Shown here in pieces: positions 33,853-43,239 of a DNA stretch of 51,635 nucleotides. The translations under genes and the position numbers were made by a program. The stretch is taken from the NCBI GenBank assembly GCA_021804655.1, contig JAJZHE010000003.1, forward strand, positions 1 through 51,635, given 5' to 3'. How positions within the stretch are numbered: the first letter of the stretch is position 1; the number at the start of each line of letters is the position of its first letter. This DNA comes from Acidobacteriota bacterium (GTDB lineage Bacteria > Acidobacteriota > Terriglobia > Terriglobales > Acidobacteriaceae). The notes beneath the pieces were generated by a model. The model had not been told where the DNA came from, did no database searches, and was given only the letters and a program-made list of their open reading frames with translations.

Positions 33853-35877
33853 ATGGCTTATCAGGTTCTGGCGCGAAAATATCGTCCGCAGCGCTTTGCC
33901 GATGTTGCTGGACAGGACCACGTCACGCGCACGCTGAAAAACGCGCTCACACAGCAGCGCGTCGCTCACGGCTACATCTTCTCCGGCCATCGCGGCATCG
34001 GCAAAACCACCATCGCCCGCATCCTGGCGATGGCTTTGGACTGCCGCTCGATCGTCGGCTCCCCGGAGCGGCCCGATGTCGAGCCGTGTCTGCAATGTGT
34101 CAGTTGCCGGGAAATCTCCTCCGGCGGCAGTCATGAAGCGGTCACCCAGTCCTTTGACTTCATCGAGATCGACGCGGCCTCCAACCGCGGCATCGATGAC
34201 GTGCGCTCCATCTGTAGCCAGGCCACCGTGCGCCCGGCTCGCGAACGCTACAAAATCTTCCTGCTCGACGAAGCACACCAGATCACCGATGCCGCCTTCA
34301 ACGCCATCCTCAAGACCCTGGAAGAACCGCCCGAGTGGGCCGTCTTCATGATGGCCACCACAGAGCCGGAAAACATTCCACAGACCATCCGCTCCCGCTG
34401 TCAGCACTTCAGCTTTCACGCCGTCCGTTTTGACGACATCCTCAGCCAACTTCGCACCATCGCCGCGCGCGAAGACATTCTCTTCGAGGACGAAGCGCTT
34501 GCCCTGCTGGCCGAGGCAGGTGACGGCTCCATGCGCGACGCGCTCTCCATCATGGACCAGGCGATCGCCTCCGCACCGCGCCAGGACGGCAAGCCACTGC
34601 TGGAAGCCGCACTCATTCGCGAGCTGATGGGCGCGCTGCCCAACGCAACGCTGGAGCGGCTCTTCGAGATCATCGCCAAGGGCGAATCCGCCCCGCTCAT
34701 GTATGAGTTGGACCGCCTGCTCACCAGCGGCAACAGCCCCATCGCCATCGCCCGCCAGATGGTCCGCTATCTGCGCAACACGCTCATGGCCTCGCTCGGC
34801 GGCGAAAACACCACTCTGCTTCAGATTGCAGCCGAAGAGCGCGCCCGCGCCGCACGCACCGCGCTGCTTTTCTCCGAAGAAGAACTCACGCGCAACCTTC
34901 AGTTGCTGCTGCGCACCTTCGATGATCTCGGCTTCCGCCAGGAGCAGCGCTTCCATCTGGAACTCGGCCTGCTGCGACTGGTGCACGCACAACGTCTCGT
35001 TCCCATGGAACAGATTCTCAGCGGACTTGCCGCCTTGCCGACAAACTCCGCGGCATCCGCTGCATCTTCTACTGCTGTCCGTTCTTCTGCTTCAGCCGCA
35101 AACCCACGCACAGCATCCTCATCCGCTCCGGTGCACCAAGCTCCGGTGCACCAAGCTTCGGCTGCGCCCGCTGCTTCGCCCTTTGCTCCCTCCGGTTCAA
35201 CATCGGCTTCGCTGACCTCCGCGCGCATGCAGCCTGCCTCCGATGCTGCTTCCAGCTCTGTCTTTGCTGAGCTGGGCCGCATCGAAACCAGCGCCTTCAA
35301 CGCAACCGAAGGCGCGCTGGCCCGTGCTGTCGGCCCGCAGCTTGTGCAGCGCCCATCGTCGGAGTCTGCACCAGCGCCTCTTGCTTCAGTTCTCGTTCCC
35401 TCGCCGGAAGCGCAGGATACCGCCTCCGTTGCCGACATATCCGCAGCGGCCACATCAGCGCCCACAGGCGATACTTCCCCCGATACTTCCCCGGATACTT
35501 CGCTGGACGCTGTGCGCACAGCCGTCGTCCAGGCGCTCGAATCCGGTGGCCACAACTCCGCTGCAACGCTGCTCGATGCCGCTCAGTGGATTCCCGACGG
35601 CGCGACGCTGCGCATCGAGGTTCCGGCCAAAGCCACCATGATCCGCATCACCTTCAATGCCGCGGCAGAGAAGATCATCCGCCAGATGCTGACCACCTCC
35701 GGCGCGCCGACCCGCTATCGCATCGTCCCAGGAGAATCTTCCGCCACCGTCACTCCACGGGCCACTGTCAGCGCGGGCAGCATCGATCATGAAGCGCGCA
35801 ATCATCCCCTGGTCGTGCAATCGCTGGAGATATTTGACGGCGAAATTTGTAGTGTCATCGATTTGCGCCCAAAATAA
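33853..35877 (+). CDS. dnaX: DNA polymerase III subunit gamma/tau (674 aa)
   Basis: Clamp-loader ATPase of the replisome. Walker A is GHRGIGKTT (45-53), Walker B is KIFLLDEAH (134-142), the zinc module uses C64, C79, C82 and C85, and the arginine and sensor motifs follow (NAILKTLEEPP, MATTEPENIPQTIRSRCQ). Domain III ends near 370. A Ser/Ala/Pro-rich linker (about 395-560) precedes a C-terminal tau domain (about 560-674). No A-rich slippery heptamer that would give a separate gamma form is visible. The ATG at 33853 follows GGGAG at nine bases. First gene of dnaX-ybaB-(MBL)-recR. Confidence 0.96.
   Translation: MAYQVLARKYRPQRFADVAGQDHVTRTLKNALTQQRVAHGYIFSGHRGIGKTTIARILAMALDCRSIVGSPERPDVEPCLQCVSCREISSGGSHEAVTQSFDFIEIDAASNRGIDDVRSICSQATVRPARERYKIFLLDEAHQITDAAFNAILKTLEEPPEWAVFMMATTEPENIPQTIRSRCQHFSFHAVRFDDILSQLRTIAAREDILFEDEALALLAEAGDGSMRDALSIMDQAIASAPRQDGKPLLEAALIRELMGALPNATLERLFEIIAKGESAPLMYELDRLLTSGNSPIAIARQMVRYLRNTLMASLGGENTTLLQIAAEERARAARTALLFSEEELTRNLQLLLRTFDDLGFRQEQRFHLELGLLRLVHAQRLVPMEQILSGLAALPTNSAASAASSTAVRSSASAANPRTASSSAPVHQAPVHQASAAPAASPFAPSGSTSASLTSARMQPASDAASSSVFAELGRIETSAFNATEGALARAVGPQLVQRPSSESAPAPLASVLVPSPEAQDTASVADISAAATSAPTGDTSPDTSPDTSLDAVRTAVVQALESGGHNSAATLLDAAQWIPDGATLRIEVPAKATMIRITFNAAAEKIIRQMLTTSGAPTRYRIVPGESSATVTPRATVSAGSIDHEARNHPLVVQSLEIFDGEICSVIDLRPK
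35127..35160 (+). repeat. 15-bp duplication in the dnaX linker
   Basis: GCTCCGGTGCACCAA occurs twice in a row (APVHQ, APVHQ), followed by a decayed copy, within the low-complexity linker of DnaX. A second small array, GATACTTCCCC, recurs three times further on (about 35470-35505). The first pair is exact at the DNA level, so it arose recently by slippage. Confidence 0.75.
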
Positions 35878-35970
35878 TCCTGATACGAAAGATGCTTTGC
35901 ATCCAGCGTTGCCGCCGTACATCGTATGCTTGCCACAGATTGCGGAATTTTCGCGGGAAAGGAGTCGGCC

Positions 35971-36309
35971 ATGTTCAACCCGGTCAAGCTTCAGGAAATG
36001 CTTTCCAAAGCCGGTCAAATGCAGGAAGAGGTACAGCGCAAGCTCAGCCAGACGCAGATTGAAGGCGCCAGCGGCGGCGGTGCCGTCACCGTCCTGATGA
36101 ACGGCAAAAAGCAGCTTCTGCGCCTGCGCATCGACCCCGCAGCCATCGCCAGCCTCAGCGGCGAGACGCCCGATCTTGAAATGCTCCAGGACCTGATCAT
36201 TGCCGCCGTCAACGACGCCGGCAACAAGGCCGAGCAAAACCTAAAATCCCAGATCACCGGCCAGATCACCAGCCTGCTGGGTGGACTCAGCATTCCCGGA
36301 CTCAGTTGA
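35971..36309 (+). CDS. ybaB: Nucleoid-associated protein YbaB/EbfC (112 aa)
   Basis: Small dimeric DNA-binding protein that usually sits between dnaX and recR. Blocks are MFNPVKLQEMLSKAGQMQEE, then VTVLMNGKKQLLRLRIDPAA and MLQDLIIAAVNDAGNKAEQN. The ATG at 35971 has a strong ribosome site (AAAGGAG, six bases away). The Met/Gln-rich start is like other YbaB proteins. It is followed by an inserted metallo-beta-lactamase-fold gene rather than by recR directly. Confidence 0.95.
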   Translation: MFNPVKLQEMLSKAGQMQEEVQRKLSQTQIEGASGGGAVTVLMNGKKQLLRLRIDPAAIASLSGETPDLEMLQDLIIAAVNDAGNKAEQNLKSQITGQITSLLGGLSIPGLS

Positions 36310-36374
36310 TCCCTGATCATCCAGTCGCCCCTTTTGCAGCACTGCTTCATCTTTTCCAGAAACGAGGACACCTC

Positions 36375-37361
36375 ATGAACCCCACCGACTCTACGCAACG
36401 CGTCGTCTCGCCCACCACCAGCCGACGCTCATTCCTGAGCATGGCCGCGGTAGCCGGACTCGCAGCCGCAACGCCTGTCCGTTCAATCGCCCAGGCCGCC
36501 GCACAAGCCGACTTTCGCACCACCAGCCGCGCAGCAGCAGCCAAAACTCCGATTCGCGTCACGCAGCTTGCCCCCAACGTCCACCTGCTCCAGGGATACG
36601 GTGGCAATATGGCCGTGCAGACCGGCCCGGACGGCAAAGTGCTCATCGACAGCAGCTATATGCCCGCTGCGCCACGCATCCTGGCCGCGCTTGACTCCAT
36701 CAGCAAAGACCCCGCGGCCACGCTCATCAACTCTCACTGGCACGTGGATCATGTGGATGGCAATCAGCCCATGCACGAAGCCGGTTTTCGCATCCTTGCG
36801 CACAGCAAGACCCGCGAGCGGCTGATGACGCCGCAGTCCATCGCCCTGCTCCATGTCTCGCTTCCTGCTTATCCGGCTGCTGCCTGGCCCGTCACCACCT
36901 TTGACCAGTCGCTCACGCTCTGGCGCAACGGCGACCAGCTCACACTTGCCCACTACGCGCCCGCGCACACCGATACCGACATTTACATCCACTTTCCGAA
37001 CGCCAACGTCCTGCACGTTGCCGACATCTGGTTCAACGGAGTCTACCCGCTCATTGACGAAAGCTCCGGCGGCAACATCGACGGCATGATCGCCGCCTCC
37101 GCGCATGCGCTCAACCTTGCCGACGCGCAGACGAAGATCATTCCCGGCCACGGCCCGCTGGGCACACGCGCCCAACTTGTGGGCTACCACGCCATGCTCT
37201 CCACCGTTCGCGATCGCGTCGCCACGCTCAAAAAATCCGGACTCACCGAGGCGGAGGTCGTCGCGCGCAAACCCACTGCTTCGCTGGATGCACAATGGGG
37301 CAAGGGCGGCATGACGCCCGACGTCTTCACCGGCATCGTCTATCGCACCGTGCGCGTCTGA
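36375..37361 (+). CDS. Tat-exported metallo-beta-lactamase-fold hydrolase (328 aa)
   Basis: A twin-arginine signal (TSRRSFLSMAAVAGLAAATP, 15-34) is followed by an MBL domain. The metal-binding motif is SHWHVDHVDGN (H121, H123, D125, H126), with further His/Asp in APAHTDTDIYIHF, HVADIWFNGVY and IIPGHGPLG. Two zinc sites are possible. The Tat signal means it is folded with its metal before export, so it acts in the periplasm although its neighbours dnaX, ybaB and recR work on DNA. The ATG has GAGG seven bases away. Substrate unknown. Confidence 0.9.
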   Translation: MNPTDSTQRVVSPTTSRRSFLSMAAVAGLAAATPVRSIAQAAAQADFRTTSRAAAAKTPIRVTQLAPNVHLLQGYGGNMAVQTGPDGKVLIDSSYMPAAPRILAALDSISKDPAATLINSHWHVDHVDGNQPMHEAGFRILAHSKTRERLMTPQSIALLHVSLPAYPAAAWPVTTFDQSLTLWRNGDQLTLAHYAPAHTDTDIYIHFPNANVLHVADIWFNGVYPLIDESSGGNIDGMIAASAHALNLADAQTKIIPGHGPLGTRAQLVGYHAMLSTVRDRVATLKKSGLTEAEVVARKPTASLDAQWGKGGMTPDVFTGIVYRTVRV

Positions 37362-37392
37362 TGCGCGCCCTATCTTCCGAGGAGTTTGCATC

Positions 37393-37992
37393 GTGCAGCG
37401 TTACGCCGAGCCGCTTGCCAGGCTCATTGAAGAGCTGAAGAAACTGCCCGGCGTCGGCGGCAAAACCGCGCAGCGCTTCGCCTTTCATCTGCTGCGCGCC
37501 AGCGACGAAGACGCACATGCGCTGGCCGCGGCGCTGGCCACGCTGAAGGCCAGCCTGCGCCTTTGCTCCATCTGCAACAACGTCACCGATGTCGATCCCT
37601 GCGCCTACTGCGCCAGCCCCGTGCGCAACCGGCGCATGATCTGCGTCGTCGAGGAGCCGACCAGCATCGCCTCCGTCGAACGCACACGCGGCTATCAGGG
37701 CGTCTATCATGTCCTGCACGGCACGCTTTCCCCGCTCCATGGCGTCGGCCCGGACCAGCTTCGCATCGCCTCGCTGCTCGCGCGCGTCGAGGCCGGTGAG
37801 GTCGATGAAGTCATCCTCGCCACCAGCCCCACGCTGGAGGGCGAAGCCACTGCGGACTGGCTCGCCGGGCTGCTGCGACGGATTTCCGTTCGCATCACTC
37901 GCATCGCCACCGGCGTTCCCGCGGGCAGCGATCTGGAATACGTCGATGAGGTTTCCATGGCGCGCGCGCTCGATGGCCGACGCGAGTTTTGA
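37393..37992 (+). CDS. recR: Recombination mediator protein RecR (199 aa)
   Basis: Works with RecO and RecF in loading RecA at gaps. A helix-hairpin-helix (LPGVGGKTAQRFAFHLL), a C4 zinc finger (CSICNNVTDVDPCAYC), a Toprim domain (ICVVEEPTSI, VHEVILATSPT-like blocks) and the C-terminal Walker-B-like end are all present. Full length. The start is GTG at 37393, eight bases after GAGGAG. It closes the dnaX-ybaB-MBL-recR group with a gap of 31 bases from the MBL gene. Confidence 0.97.
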   Translation: MQRYAEPLARLIEELKKLPGVGGKTAQRFAFHLLRASDEDAHALAAALATLKASLRLCSICNNVTDVDPCAYCASPVRNRRMICVVEEPTSIASVERTRGYQGVYHVLHGTLSPLHGVGPDQLRIASLLARVEAGEVDEVILATSPTLEGEATADWLAGLLRRISVRITRIATGVPAGSDLEYVDEVSMARALDGRREF

Positions 37993-38034
37993 GACGCGCG
38001 CCAGTCTTTCCTCACCGGCCACATCCTGCTCCCG

Positions 38035-38040
38035 TATAAT
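38035..38040 (+). promoter_or_regulatory. Consensus -10 box seven bases before the CRTAC1-like start codon
   Basis: TATAAT is followed by TTTGCAG and then the ATG at 38048. A start of transcription seven or eight bases after the box would fall on or next to the ATG, so the mRNA is probably leaderless, and no Shine-Dalgarno is seen. No good -35 box lies at 16-18 bases. Confidence 0.5.
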
Positions 38041-38047
38041 TTTGCAG

Positions 38048-39970
<1,923 letters not shown>

Positions 39971-39973
39971 CAC

Positions 39974-40450
39974 ATGCAGAAACACTCCCGACGCAACTTC
40001 CTCCTTCAATTGCCCACCGGTTTAGCCGCACTGACCATGGCTCTGCGCGCGCCGCAATCCATTGCACAGAGCGCAACAATCATCCCACATGCAGCGTTGA
40101 TCGAACCCGCTGAGGCAGCGGCCATGCTGGACAAACCCACTAACCATCGCTGGAAGATTCTGCAGGTCGGCTTTCACTCCATGTATGACCAAAAGCACAT
40201 TCGCGGCGCAGTGTACGCTGGCCCTGCTTCACGAGCCGAAGGATTGGCAACCCTGAAACAAGCTGTCGATTCTCTGCCGCGCACGACGCCCATTTTGCTG
40301 TATTGCGGGTGCTGTCCGTGGACGCATTGTCCAAATATCGCGCCGGCATGGGACGCGCTGCAAGCGATGCGCTTCCAGGCTGTGCGGGTGATTGAAATCA
40401 CGAACAACTTCGGCGATGACTGGGTCGCCAAGGGCTATCCGGTTGCGTGA
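39974..40450 (+). CDS. Tat-exported rhodanese-like protein (158 aa)
   Basis: A twin-arginine signal (HSRRNFLLQLPTGLAAL) is followed by a single rhodanese domain: FHSMYDQKHIRGAVYAGPAS, then the active loop LLYCGCCPWTHCPN. The catalytic cysteine should be C111; C113, C114 and C119 are extra cysteines in or beside the loop, which is rare. NNFGDDWVAKGYPV closes the domain. Rhodaneses move sulphane sulphur or sense redox state. It lies between a CRTAC1-like gene and a Tat TlpA gene, so a role in envelope thiol chemistry is plausible but not shown. Confidence 0.83.
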   Translation: MQKHSRRNFLLQLPTGLAALTMALRAPQSIAQSATIIPHAALIEPAEAAAMLDKPTNHRWKILQVGFHSMYDQKHIRGAVYAGPASRAEGLATLKQAVDSLPRTTPILLYCGCCPWTHCPNIAPAWDALQAMRFQAVRVIEITNNFGDDWVAKGYPVA

Positions 40451-40994
40451 CGAAGCCATCTCTGCCATACAGGACGCGCCAGAATACACATTGTCGCGAA
40501 GGCGTGTCCTGCTGGGTTTGGGAGCTTTTGCGGCCACAGCAGCCATCACTCCAGCCCGGGCGGTCATGCCTGTGTTGCATACACCCGCACCGGATTTTAC
40601 GCGTCCCGCCGTGCCCAGTCATCGACCGATCCGCCTCAGTGCTTTTCGCGGCAAGGTCGTGCTACTCAACTTCTGGGCAACCTGGTGCGGTCCCTGCCTG
40701 GCGGAGATTCCACGTCTCGCAAAATGGCAGAATCGTCTTGGAGCGCAAGGCTTGCAGGTGATCGGCGTCTCCATGGACGACGAAGAGGCGGATGTCGTCA
40801 AGTGGATTCAGAAGCTGAATCTTCCCTACCCGATCGTGATGAGCGATGCCAGGCTGAGTCTGCGCTACGGCGGCGTCCTGGGATTGCCCATGTCATTTTT
40901 GATTGATCGGCATGGGATGCTACGTCAACGCTTCGAGGGTCCATTGGACGCCTCACTGAGCAAGCACAGGCTGCCCCAACTGCTGCAAGAATAA
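40443..40994 (+). CDS. Tat-exported TlpA-family thiol-disulphide reductase (183 aa)
   Basis: Thioredoxin fold with the active site WCGPC (81-85), TlpA blocks (APDFTRP, LSAFRGKVVLLNFWATWC, VIGVSMDDEEADVVKWI) and the cis-proline in GLPMSFLIDRHG. The N-terminus contains a twin-arginine signal (SRRRVLLGLGAFAATAAITP). The start is uncertain: I chose TTG at 40443, which overlaps the rhodanese stop; an ATG at 40416 and a TTG near 40491 are alternatives. TlpA-like proteins keep cytochrome c apoprotein cysteines reduced; the ccm operon is 29 kb away. Confidence 0.88.
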   Translation: MRDEAISAIQDAPEYTLSRRRVLLGLGAFAATAAITPARAVMPVLHTPAPDFTRPAVPSHRPIRLSAFRGKVVLLNFWATWCGPCLAEIPRLAKWQNRLGAQGLQVIGVSMDDEEADVVKWIQKLNLPYPIVMSDARLSLRYGGVLGLPMSFLIDRHGMLRQRFEGPLDASLSKHRLPQLLQE

Positions 40995-41043
40995 GTGGCC
41001 CTCGACGCTCGCGCGGGCAAGCAAACATCCAAAATCGGCGCTG

Positions 41044-41415
41044 TTACCGCTGCATGCGCGCCAGCAGATCCTGCGGATGCACAGGCTTGGCCAGAATCTC
41101 GAAATCGTAGCCACGCGCGCGCGCCTTTTCCAGCAGATCGGCCGTCGCCGCCTGCCCGGAAAACAGCAGCACTTTGATCTCCGGCAGCATCCGCCGAATC
41201 TCAATCGCCGCGTCAATTCCGTTCACGCCCGCCATAATGACATCAGAGATCAGCATCTCCGGCTTGAACTCGCCGGCAATCTCCACCGCCTGCTCGCCGG
41301 AGTAAGCCACGCGCGTCTCAAACCCGCTTTGGTTCAGGATCATCGACAAGGTGTCTGCAATCACGCGTTCATCGTCGGCCACCAGCACTCGCTGTTTATT
41401 CTTGGTTTCGCTCAT
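41044..41415 (-). CDS. Single-domain response regulator (123 aa)
   Basis: CheY-like receiver with no output domain. The acidic pair is D14-D15, the phosphoacceptor D58 (MLISDVIM), the switch Ser86 (LLFSGQ) and Lys110 (LAKPVHP). The ATG at 41415 (MSETKNKQRVLVADDE) gives the usual length. A longer reading to 41490 exists, but TACAAT lies only two bases above that ATG, so transcription would start inside it. No kinase is near. It converges with the TlpA gene, and a 426-base upstream region separates it from the ABC operon. Confidence 0.87.
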   Translation of the reverse strand: MSETKNKQRVLVADDERVIADTLSMILNQSGFETRVAYSGEQAVEIAGEFKPEMLISDVIMAGVNGIDAAIEIRRMLPEIKVLLFSGQAATADLLEKARARGYDFEILAKPVHPQDLLARMQR

Positions 41416-41841
41416 ACCGCGTGCCACCATCTCCTGCGCTCCTGCCGCATCGTCCATCCTGCCAGGCTTCTGTGGAGCGTTTGACTGCATCTATTGTAGC
41501 GGCCCGGACCATAGCTTCGGCGCGACAAGCCGGTCATTTGCACGCGTTTTTCCCTCCGGCTTTCCTGTCGCACACACCCTCACTCGCGTTATGCTAGGTG
41601 CAGACAAGCTCCAACCCTACAACTCATTTGGAAGTGTTTCAGTCCGACTTCTGATTCATCTTCCGCAACATCAGATTCTTCGCTCGGACCAATCTTCCTG
41701 CGCAGTCCCACTAACGGCTTTCTTTTGTGACACTCCAGACCTGATGCGTTCCATCTGCATCGAATGCTTCAGGCGCGCATGCTGCCATTGGCTCAATCCA
41801 AGCTGCATTTTTTCAGTCTTCTAAGCTCCTGGGGGTATCCG
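41416..41841. other. Intergenic region between the response regulator and the ABC operon
   Basis: No gene or RNA is recognised in these 426 bases. On the minus strand TACAAT (41493-41498) could serve the response regulator. On the plus strand TATGCT (41590-41595) could be a -10 box for the ABC operon, but no -35 box is convincing. Much of the rest is pyrimidine-rich. The final GGGGG (41831-41835) is the ribosome site of the ATPase gene. Confidence 0.5.
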
Positions 41842-43239
41842 ATGAGCAACTCGGTCATCAGCACTGTACGTACCATCCCCGAAAGCGCTGCACCCGAAAC
41901 TTTGCAGCCCATCATCCGCGCCGAACGCATTGAAAAGTACTACGCGCAGCCCAGCCAGAATCGCATCCAGGTCATCTCGCCCACCGATCTGTCCATCGTT
42001 CCCGGGGAGATTCTTGCGCTGCTTGGCCCATCCGGCTCCGGCAAATCCACCATGCTGCGCATGCTCAGCGGCCTGTCCCGCCCCAGCGCCGGCCAGGTTT
42101 ACTGGCACGGTCGCCCCATCGCAGAGTCCGCCATCAACGTCTCCATCGTCTTTCAAAGCTTTGCCCTGTTTCCCTGGCTCACGGTGCAGGAAAACGTGGA
42201 AGCTCCGCTGCGCGCGCGCGGCCTGGACGCCGACGAACGGCGCGAACGCAGCCTTCGCATGCTCGATACCGTCGGCCTCGACGGCTTTGAAGCCGCCTAT
42301 CCCAAGGAGCTTTCCGGCGGCATGCGTCAGCGTGTCGGCTTTGCCCGCGCCCTGGTCGTCGAGCCGGAGGTGCTTTTCATGGACGAGCCGTTCTCCGCGC
42401 TCGACGTGCTGACCGCCGAAAATCTGCGCAGCGAGCTGCTCGAACTCTGGTCGCGCAAGACCATGCCCACCAAAGCCGTCTTCCTGGTCACCCACAACAT
42501 TGAAGAGGCTGTCCTGCTGGCCGACCGCATCATCGTCCTCGGCCGCAATCCAGGCCACATCCGCACCGATTTTCGCGTGCAGCTTGCTCATCCCCGCGAC
42601 CGCAAATCCGAGCCGTTCACCCAGCTCGTCGATTACATCTACAAAGTGCTCACGCGGCCCGAGGTCGCTCCGCTTGCCGCGCCCGACCAGAGCACCGGCA
42701 AACCGCCGCGCGACCAGCGCCAGATGCACTACCAGATGCTGCCCCACGCTCGCCCCGGCGGCGTCGCCGGCCTGCTGGAGTTGCTCATCGACAAAGGCGG
42801 CAAGGACGACATCTACCGCCTGGCCGACGATCTGGCATTCGAGATCGACGACCTGCTGCCCATCGTCGATGCCGCGCAGTTGCTCGGATTCCTCATCGTC
42901 GAAGAAGGTGATGCCGCCATCACGCCTTCCGGCACTGCATTCGCCAACTCCGAAATCCTTCGCCAAAAGGAACTCTTCCGCGCAGCCGCGTTGGAGCACG
43001 TTCTGTTGCTGCGCCAGATTCGCCGCGCGCTTGAAACCAAGAATGACCACACCGTTCCGGAGGAGTTCTTCCTCGACATGCTCGACGAGCAGTTCAGCGA
43101 AGACGAAAGCCTGCGCCAGGTGGAGACCGCCGTCAACTGGGGGCGTTACGCGGAACTCTTCGATTTCGATGCCGCACGCCGCCGCTTCATCCTGCCCGAG
43201 GAACCCGAGCCTGCCGTCCCGATCGAGGATGCGGAATGA
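41842..43239 (+). CDS. NitT/TauT-type ABC transporter ATPase with C-terminal AAA-associated domain (465 aa)
   Basis: ATPase of an importer of the nitrate/sulphonate/taurine class. Walker A is GPSGSGKST (62-70), the Q-loop is VFQSFALFPWL, the signature is LSGGMRQR, Walker B is VLFMDEPF and the H-loop is VTHNIEEA. After about residue 290 comes a C-terminal domain of about 150 residues (LLELLIDKGGKDDIYRLADD, DDLLPIVDAAQLLGFLIVEE) matching the AAA-associated domain of some nitrate-type ATPases, probably a regulatory winged fold. The ATG has GGGGG upstream. It overlaps the permease gene by four bases. No substrate-binding protein is encoded. Confidence 0.9.
   Translation: MSNSVISTVRTIPESAAPETLQPIIRAERIEKYYAQPSQNRIQVISPTDLSIVPGEILALLGPSGSGKSTMLRMLSGLSRPSAGQVYWHGRPIAESAINVSIVFQSFALFPWLTVQENVEAPLRARGLDADERRERSLRMLDTVGLDGFEAAYPKELSGGMRQRVGFARALVVEPEVLFMDEPFSALDVLTAENLRSELLELWSRKTMPTKAVFLVTHNIEEAVLLADRIIVLGRNPGHIRTDFRVQLAHPRDRKSEPFTQLVDYIYKVLTRPEVAPLAAPDQSTGKPPRDQRQMHYQMLPHARPGGVAGLLELLIDKGGKDDIYRLADDLAFEIDDLLPIVDAAQLLGFLIVEEGDAAITPSGTAFANSEILRQKELFRAAALEHVLLLRQIRRALETKNDHTVPEEFFLDMLDEQFSEDESLRQVETAVNWGRYAELFDFDAARRRFILPEEPEPAVPIEDAE

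Noticed and set aside
35243-35641. Second frame within dnaX that might encode a frameshifted gamma form
   Set aside because: No A-rich slippery heptamer or stimulatory hairpin is visible, and the translation is low-complexity.
41416-41490. N-terminal extension of the response regulator
   Set aside because: A -10-like TACAAT two bases above the upstream ATG would place the transcript start inside it. The shorter form has the usual receiver length.
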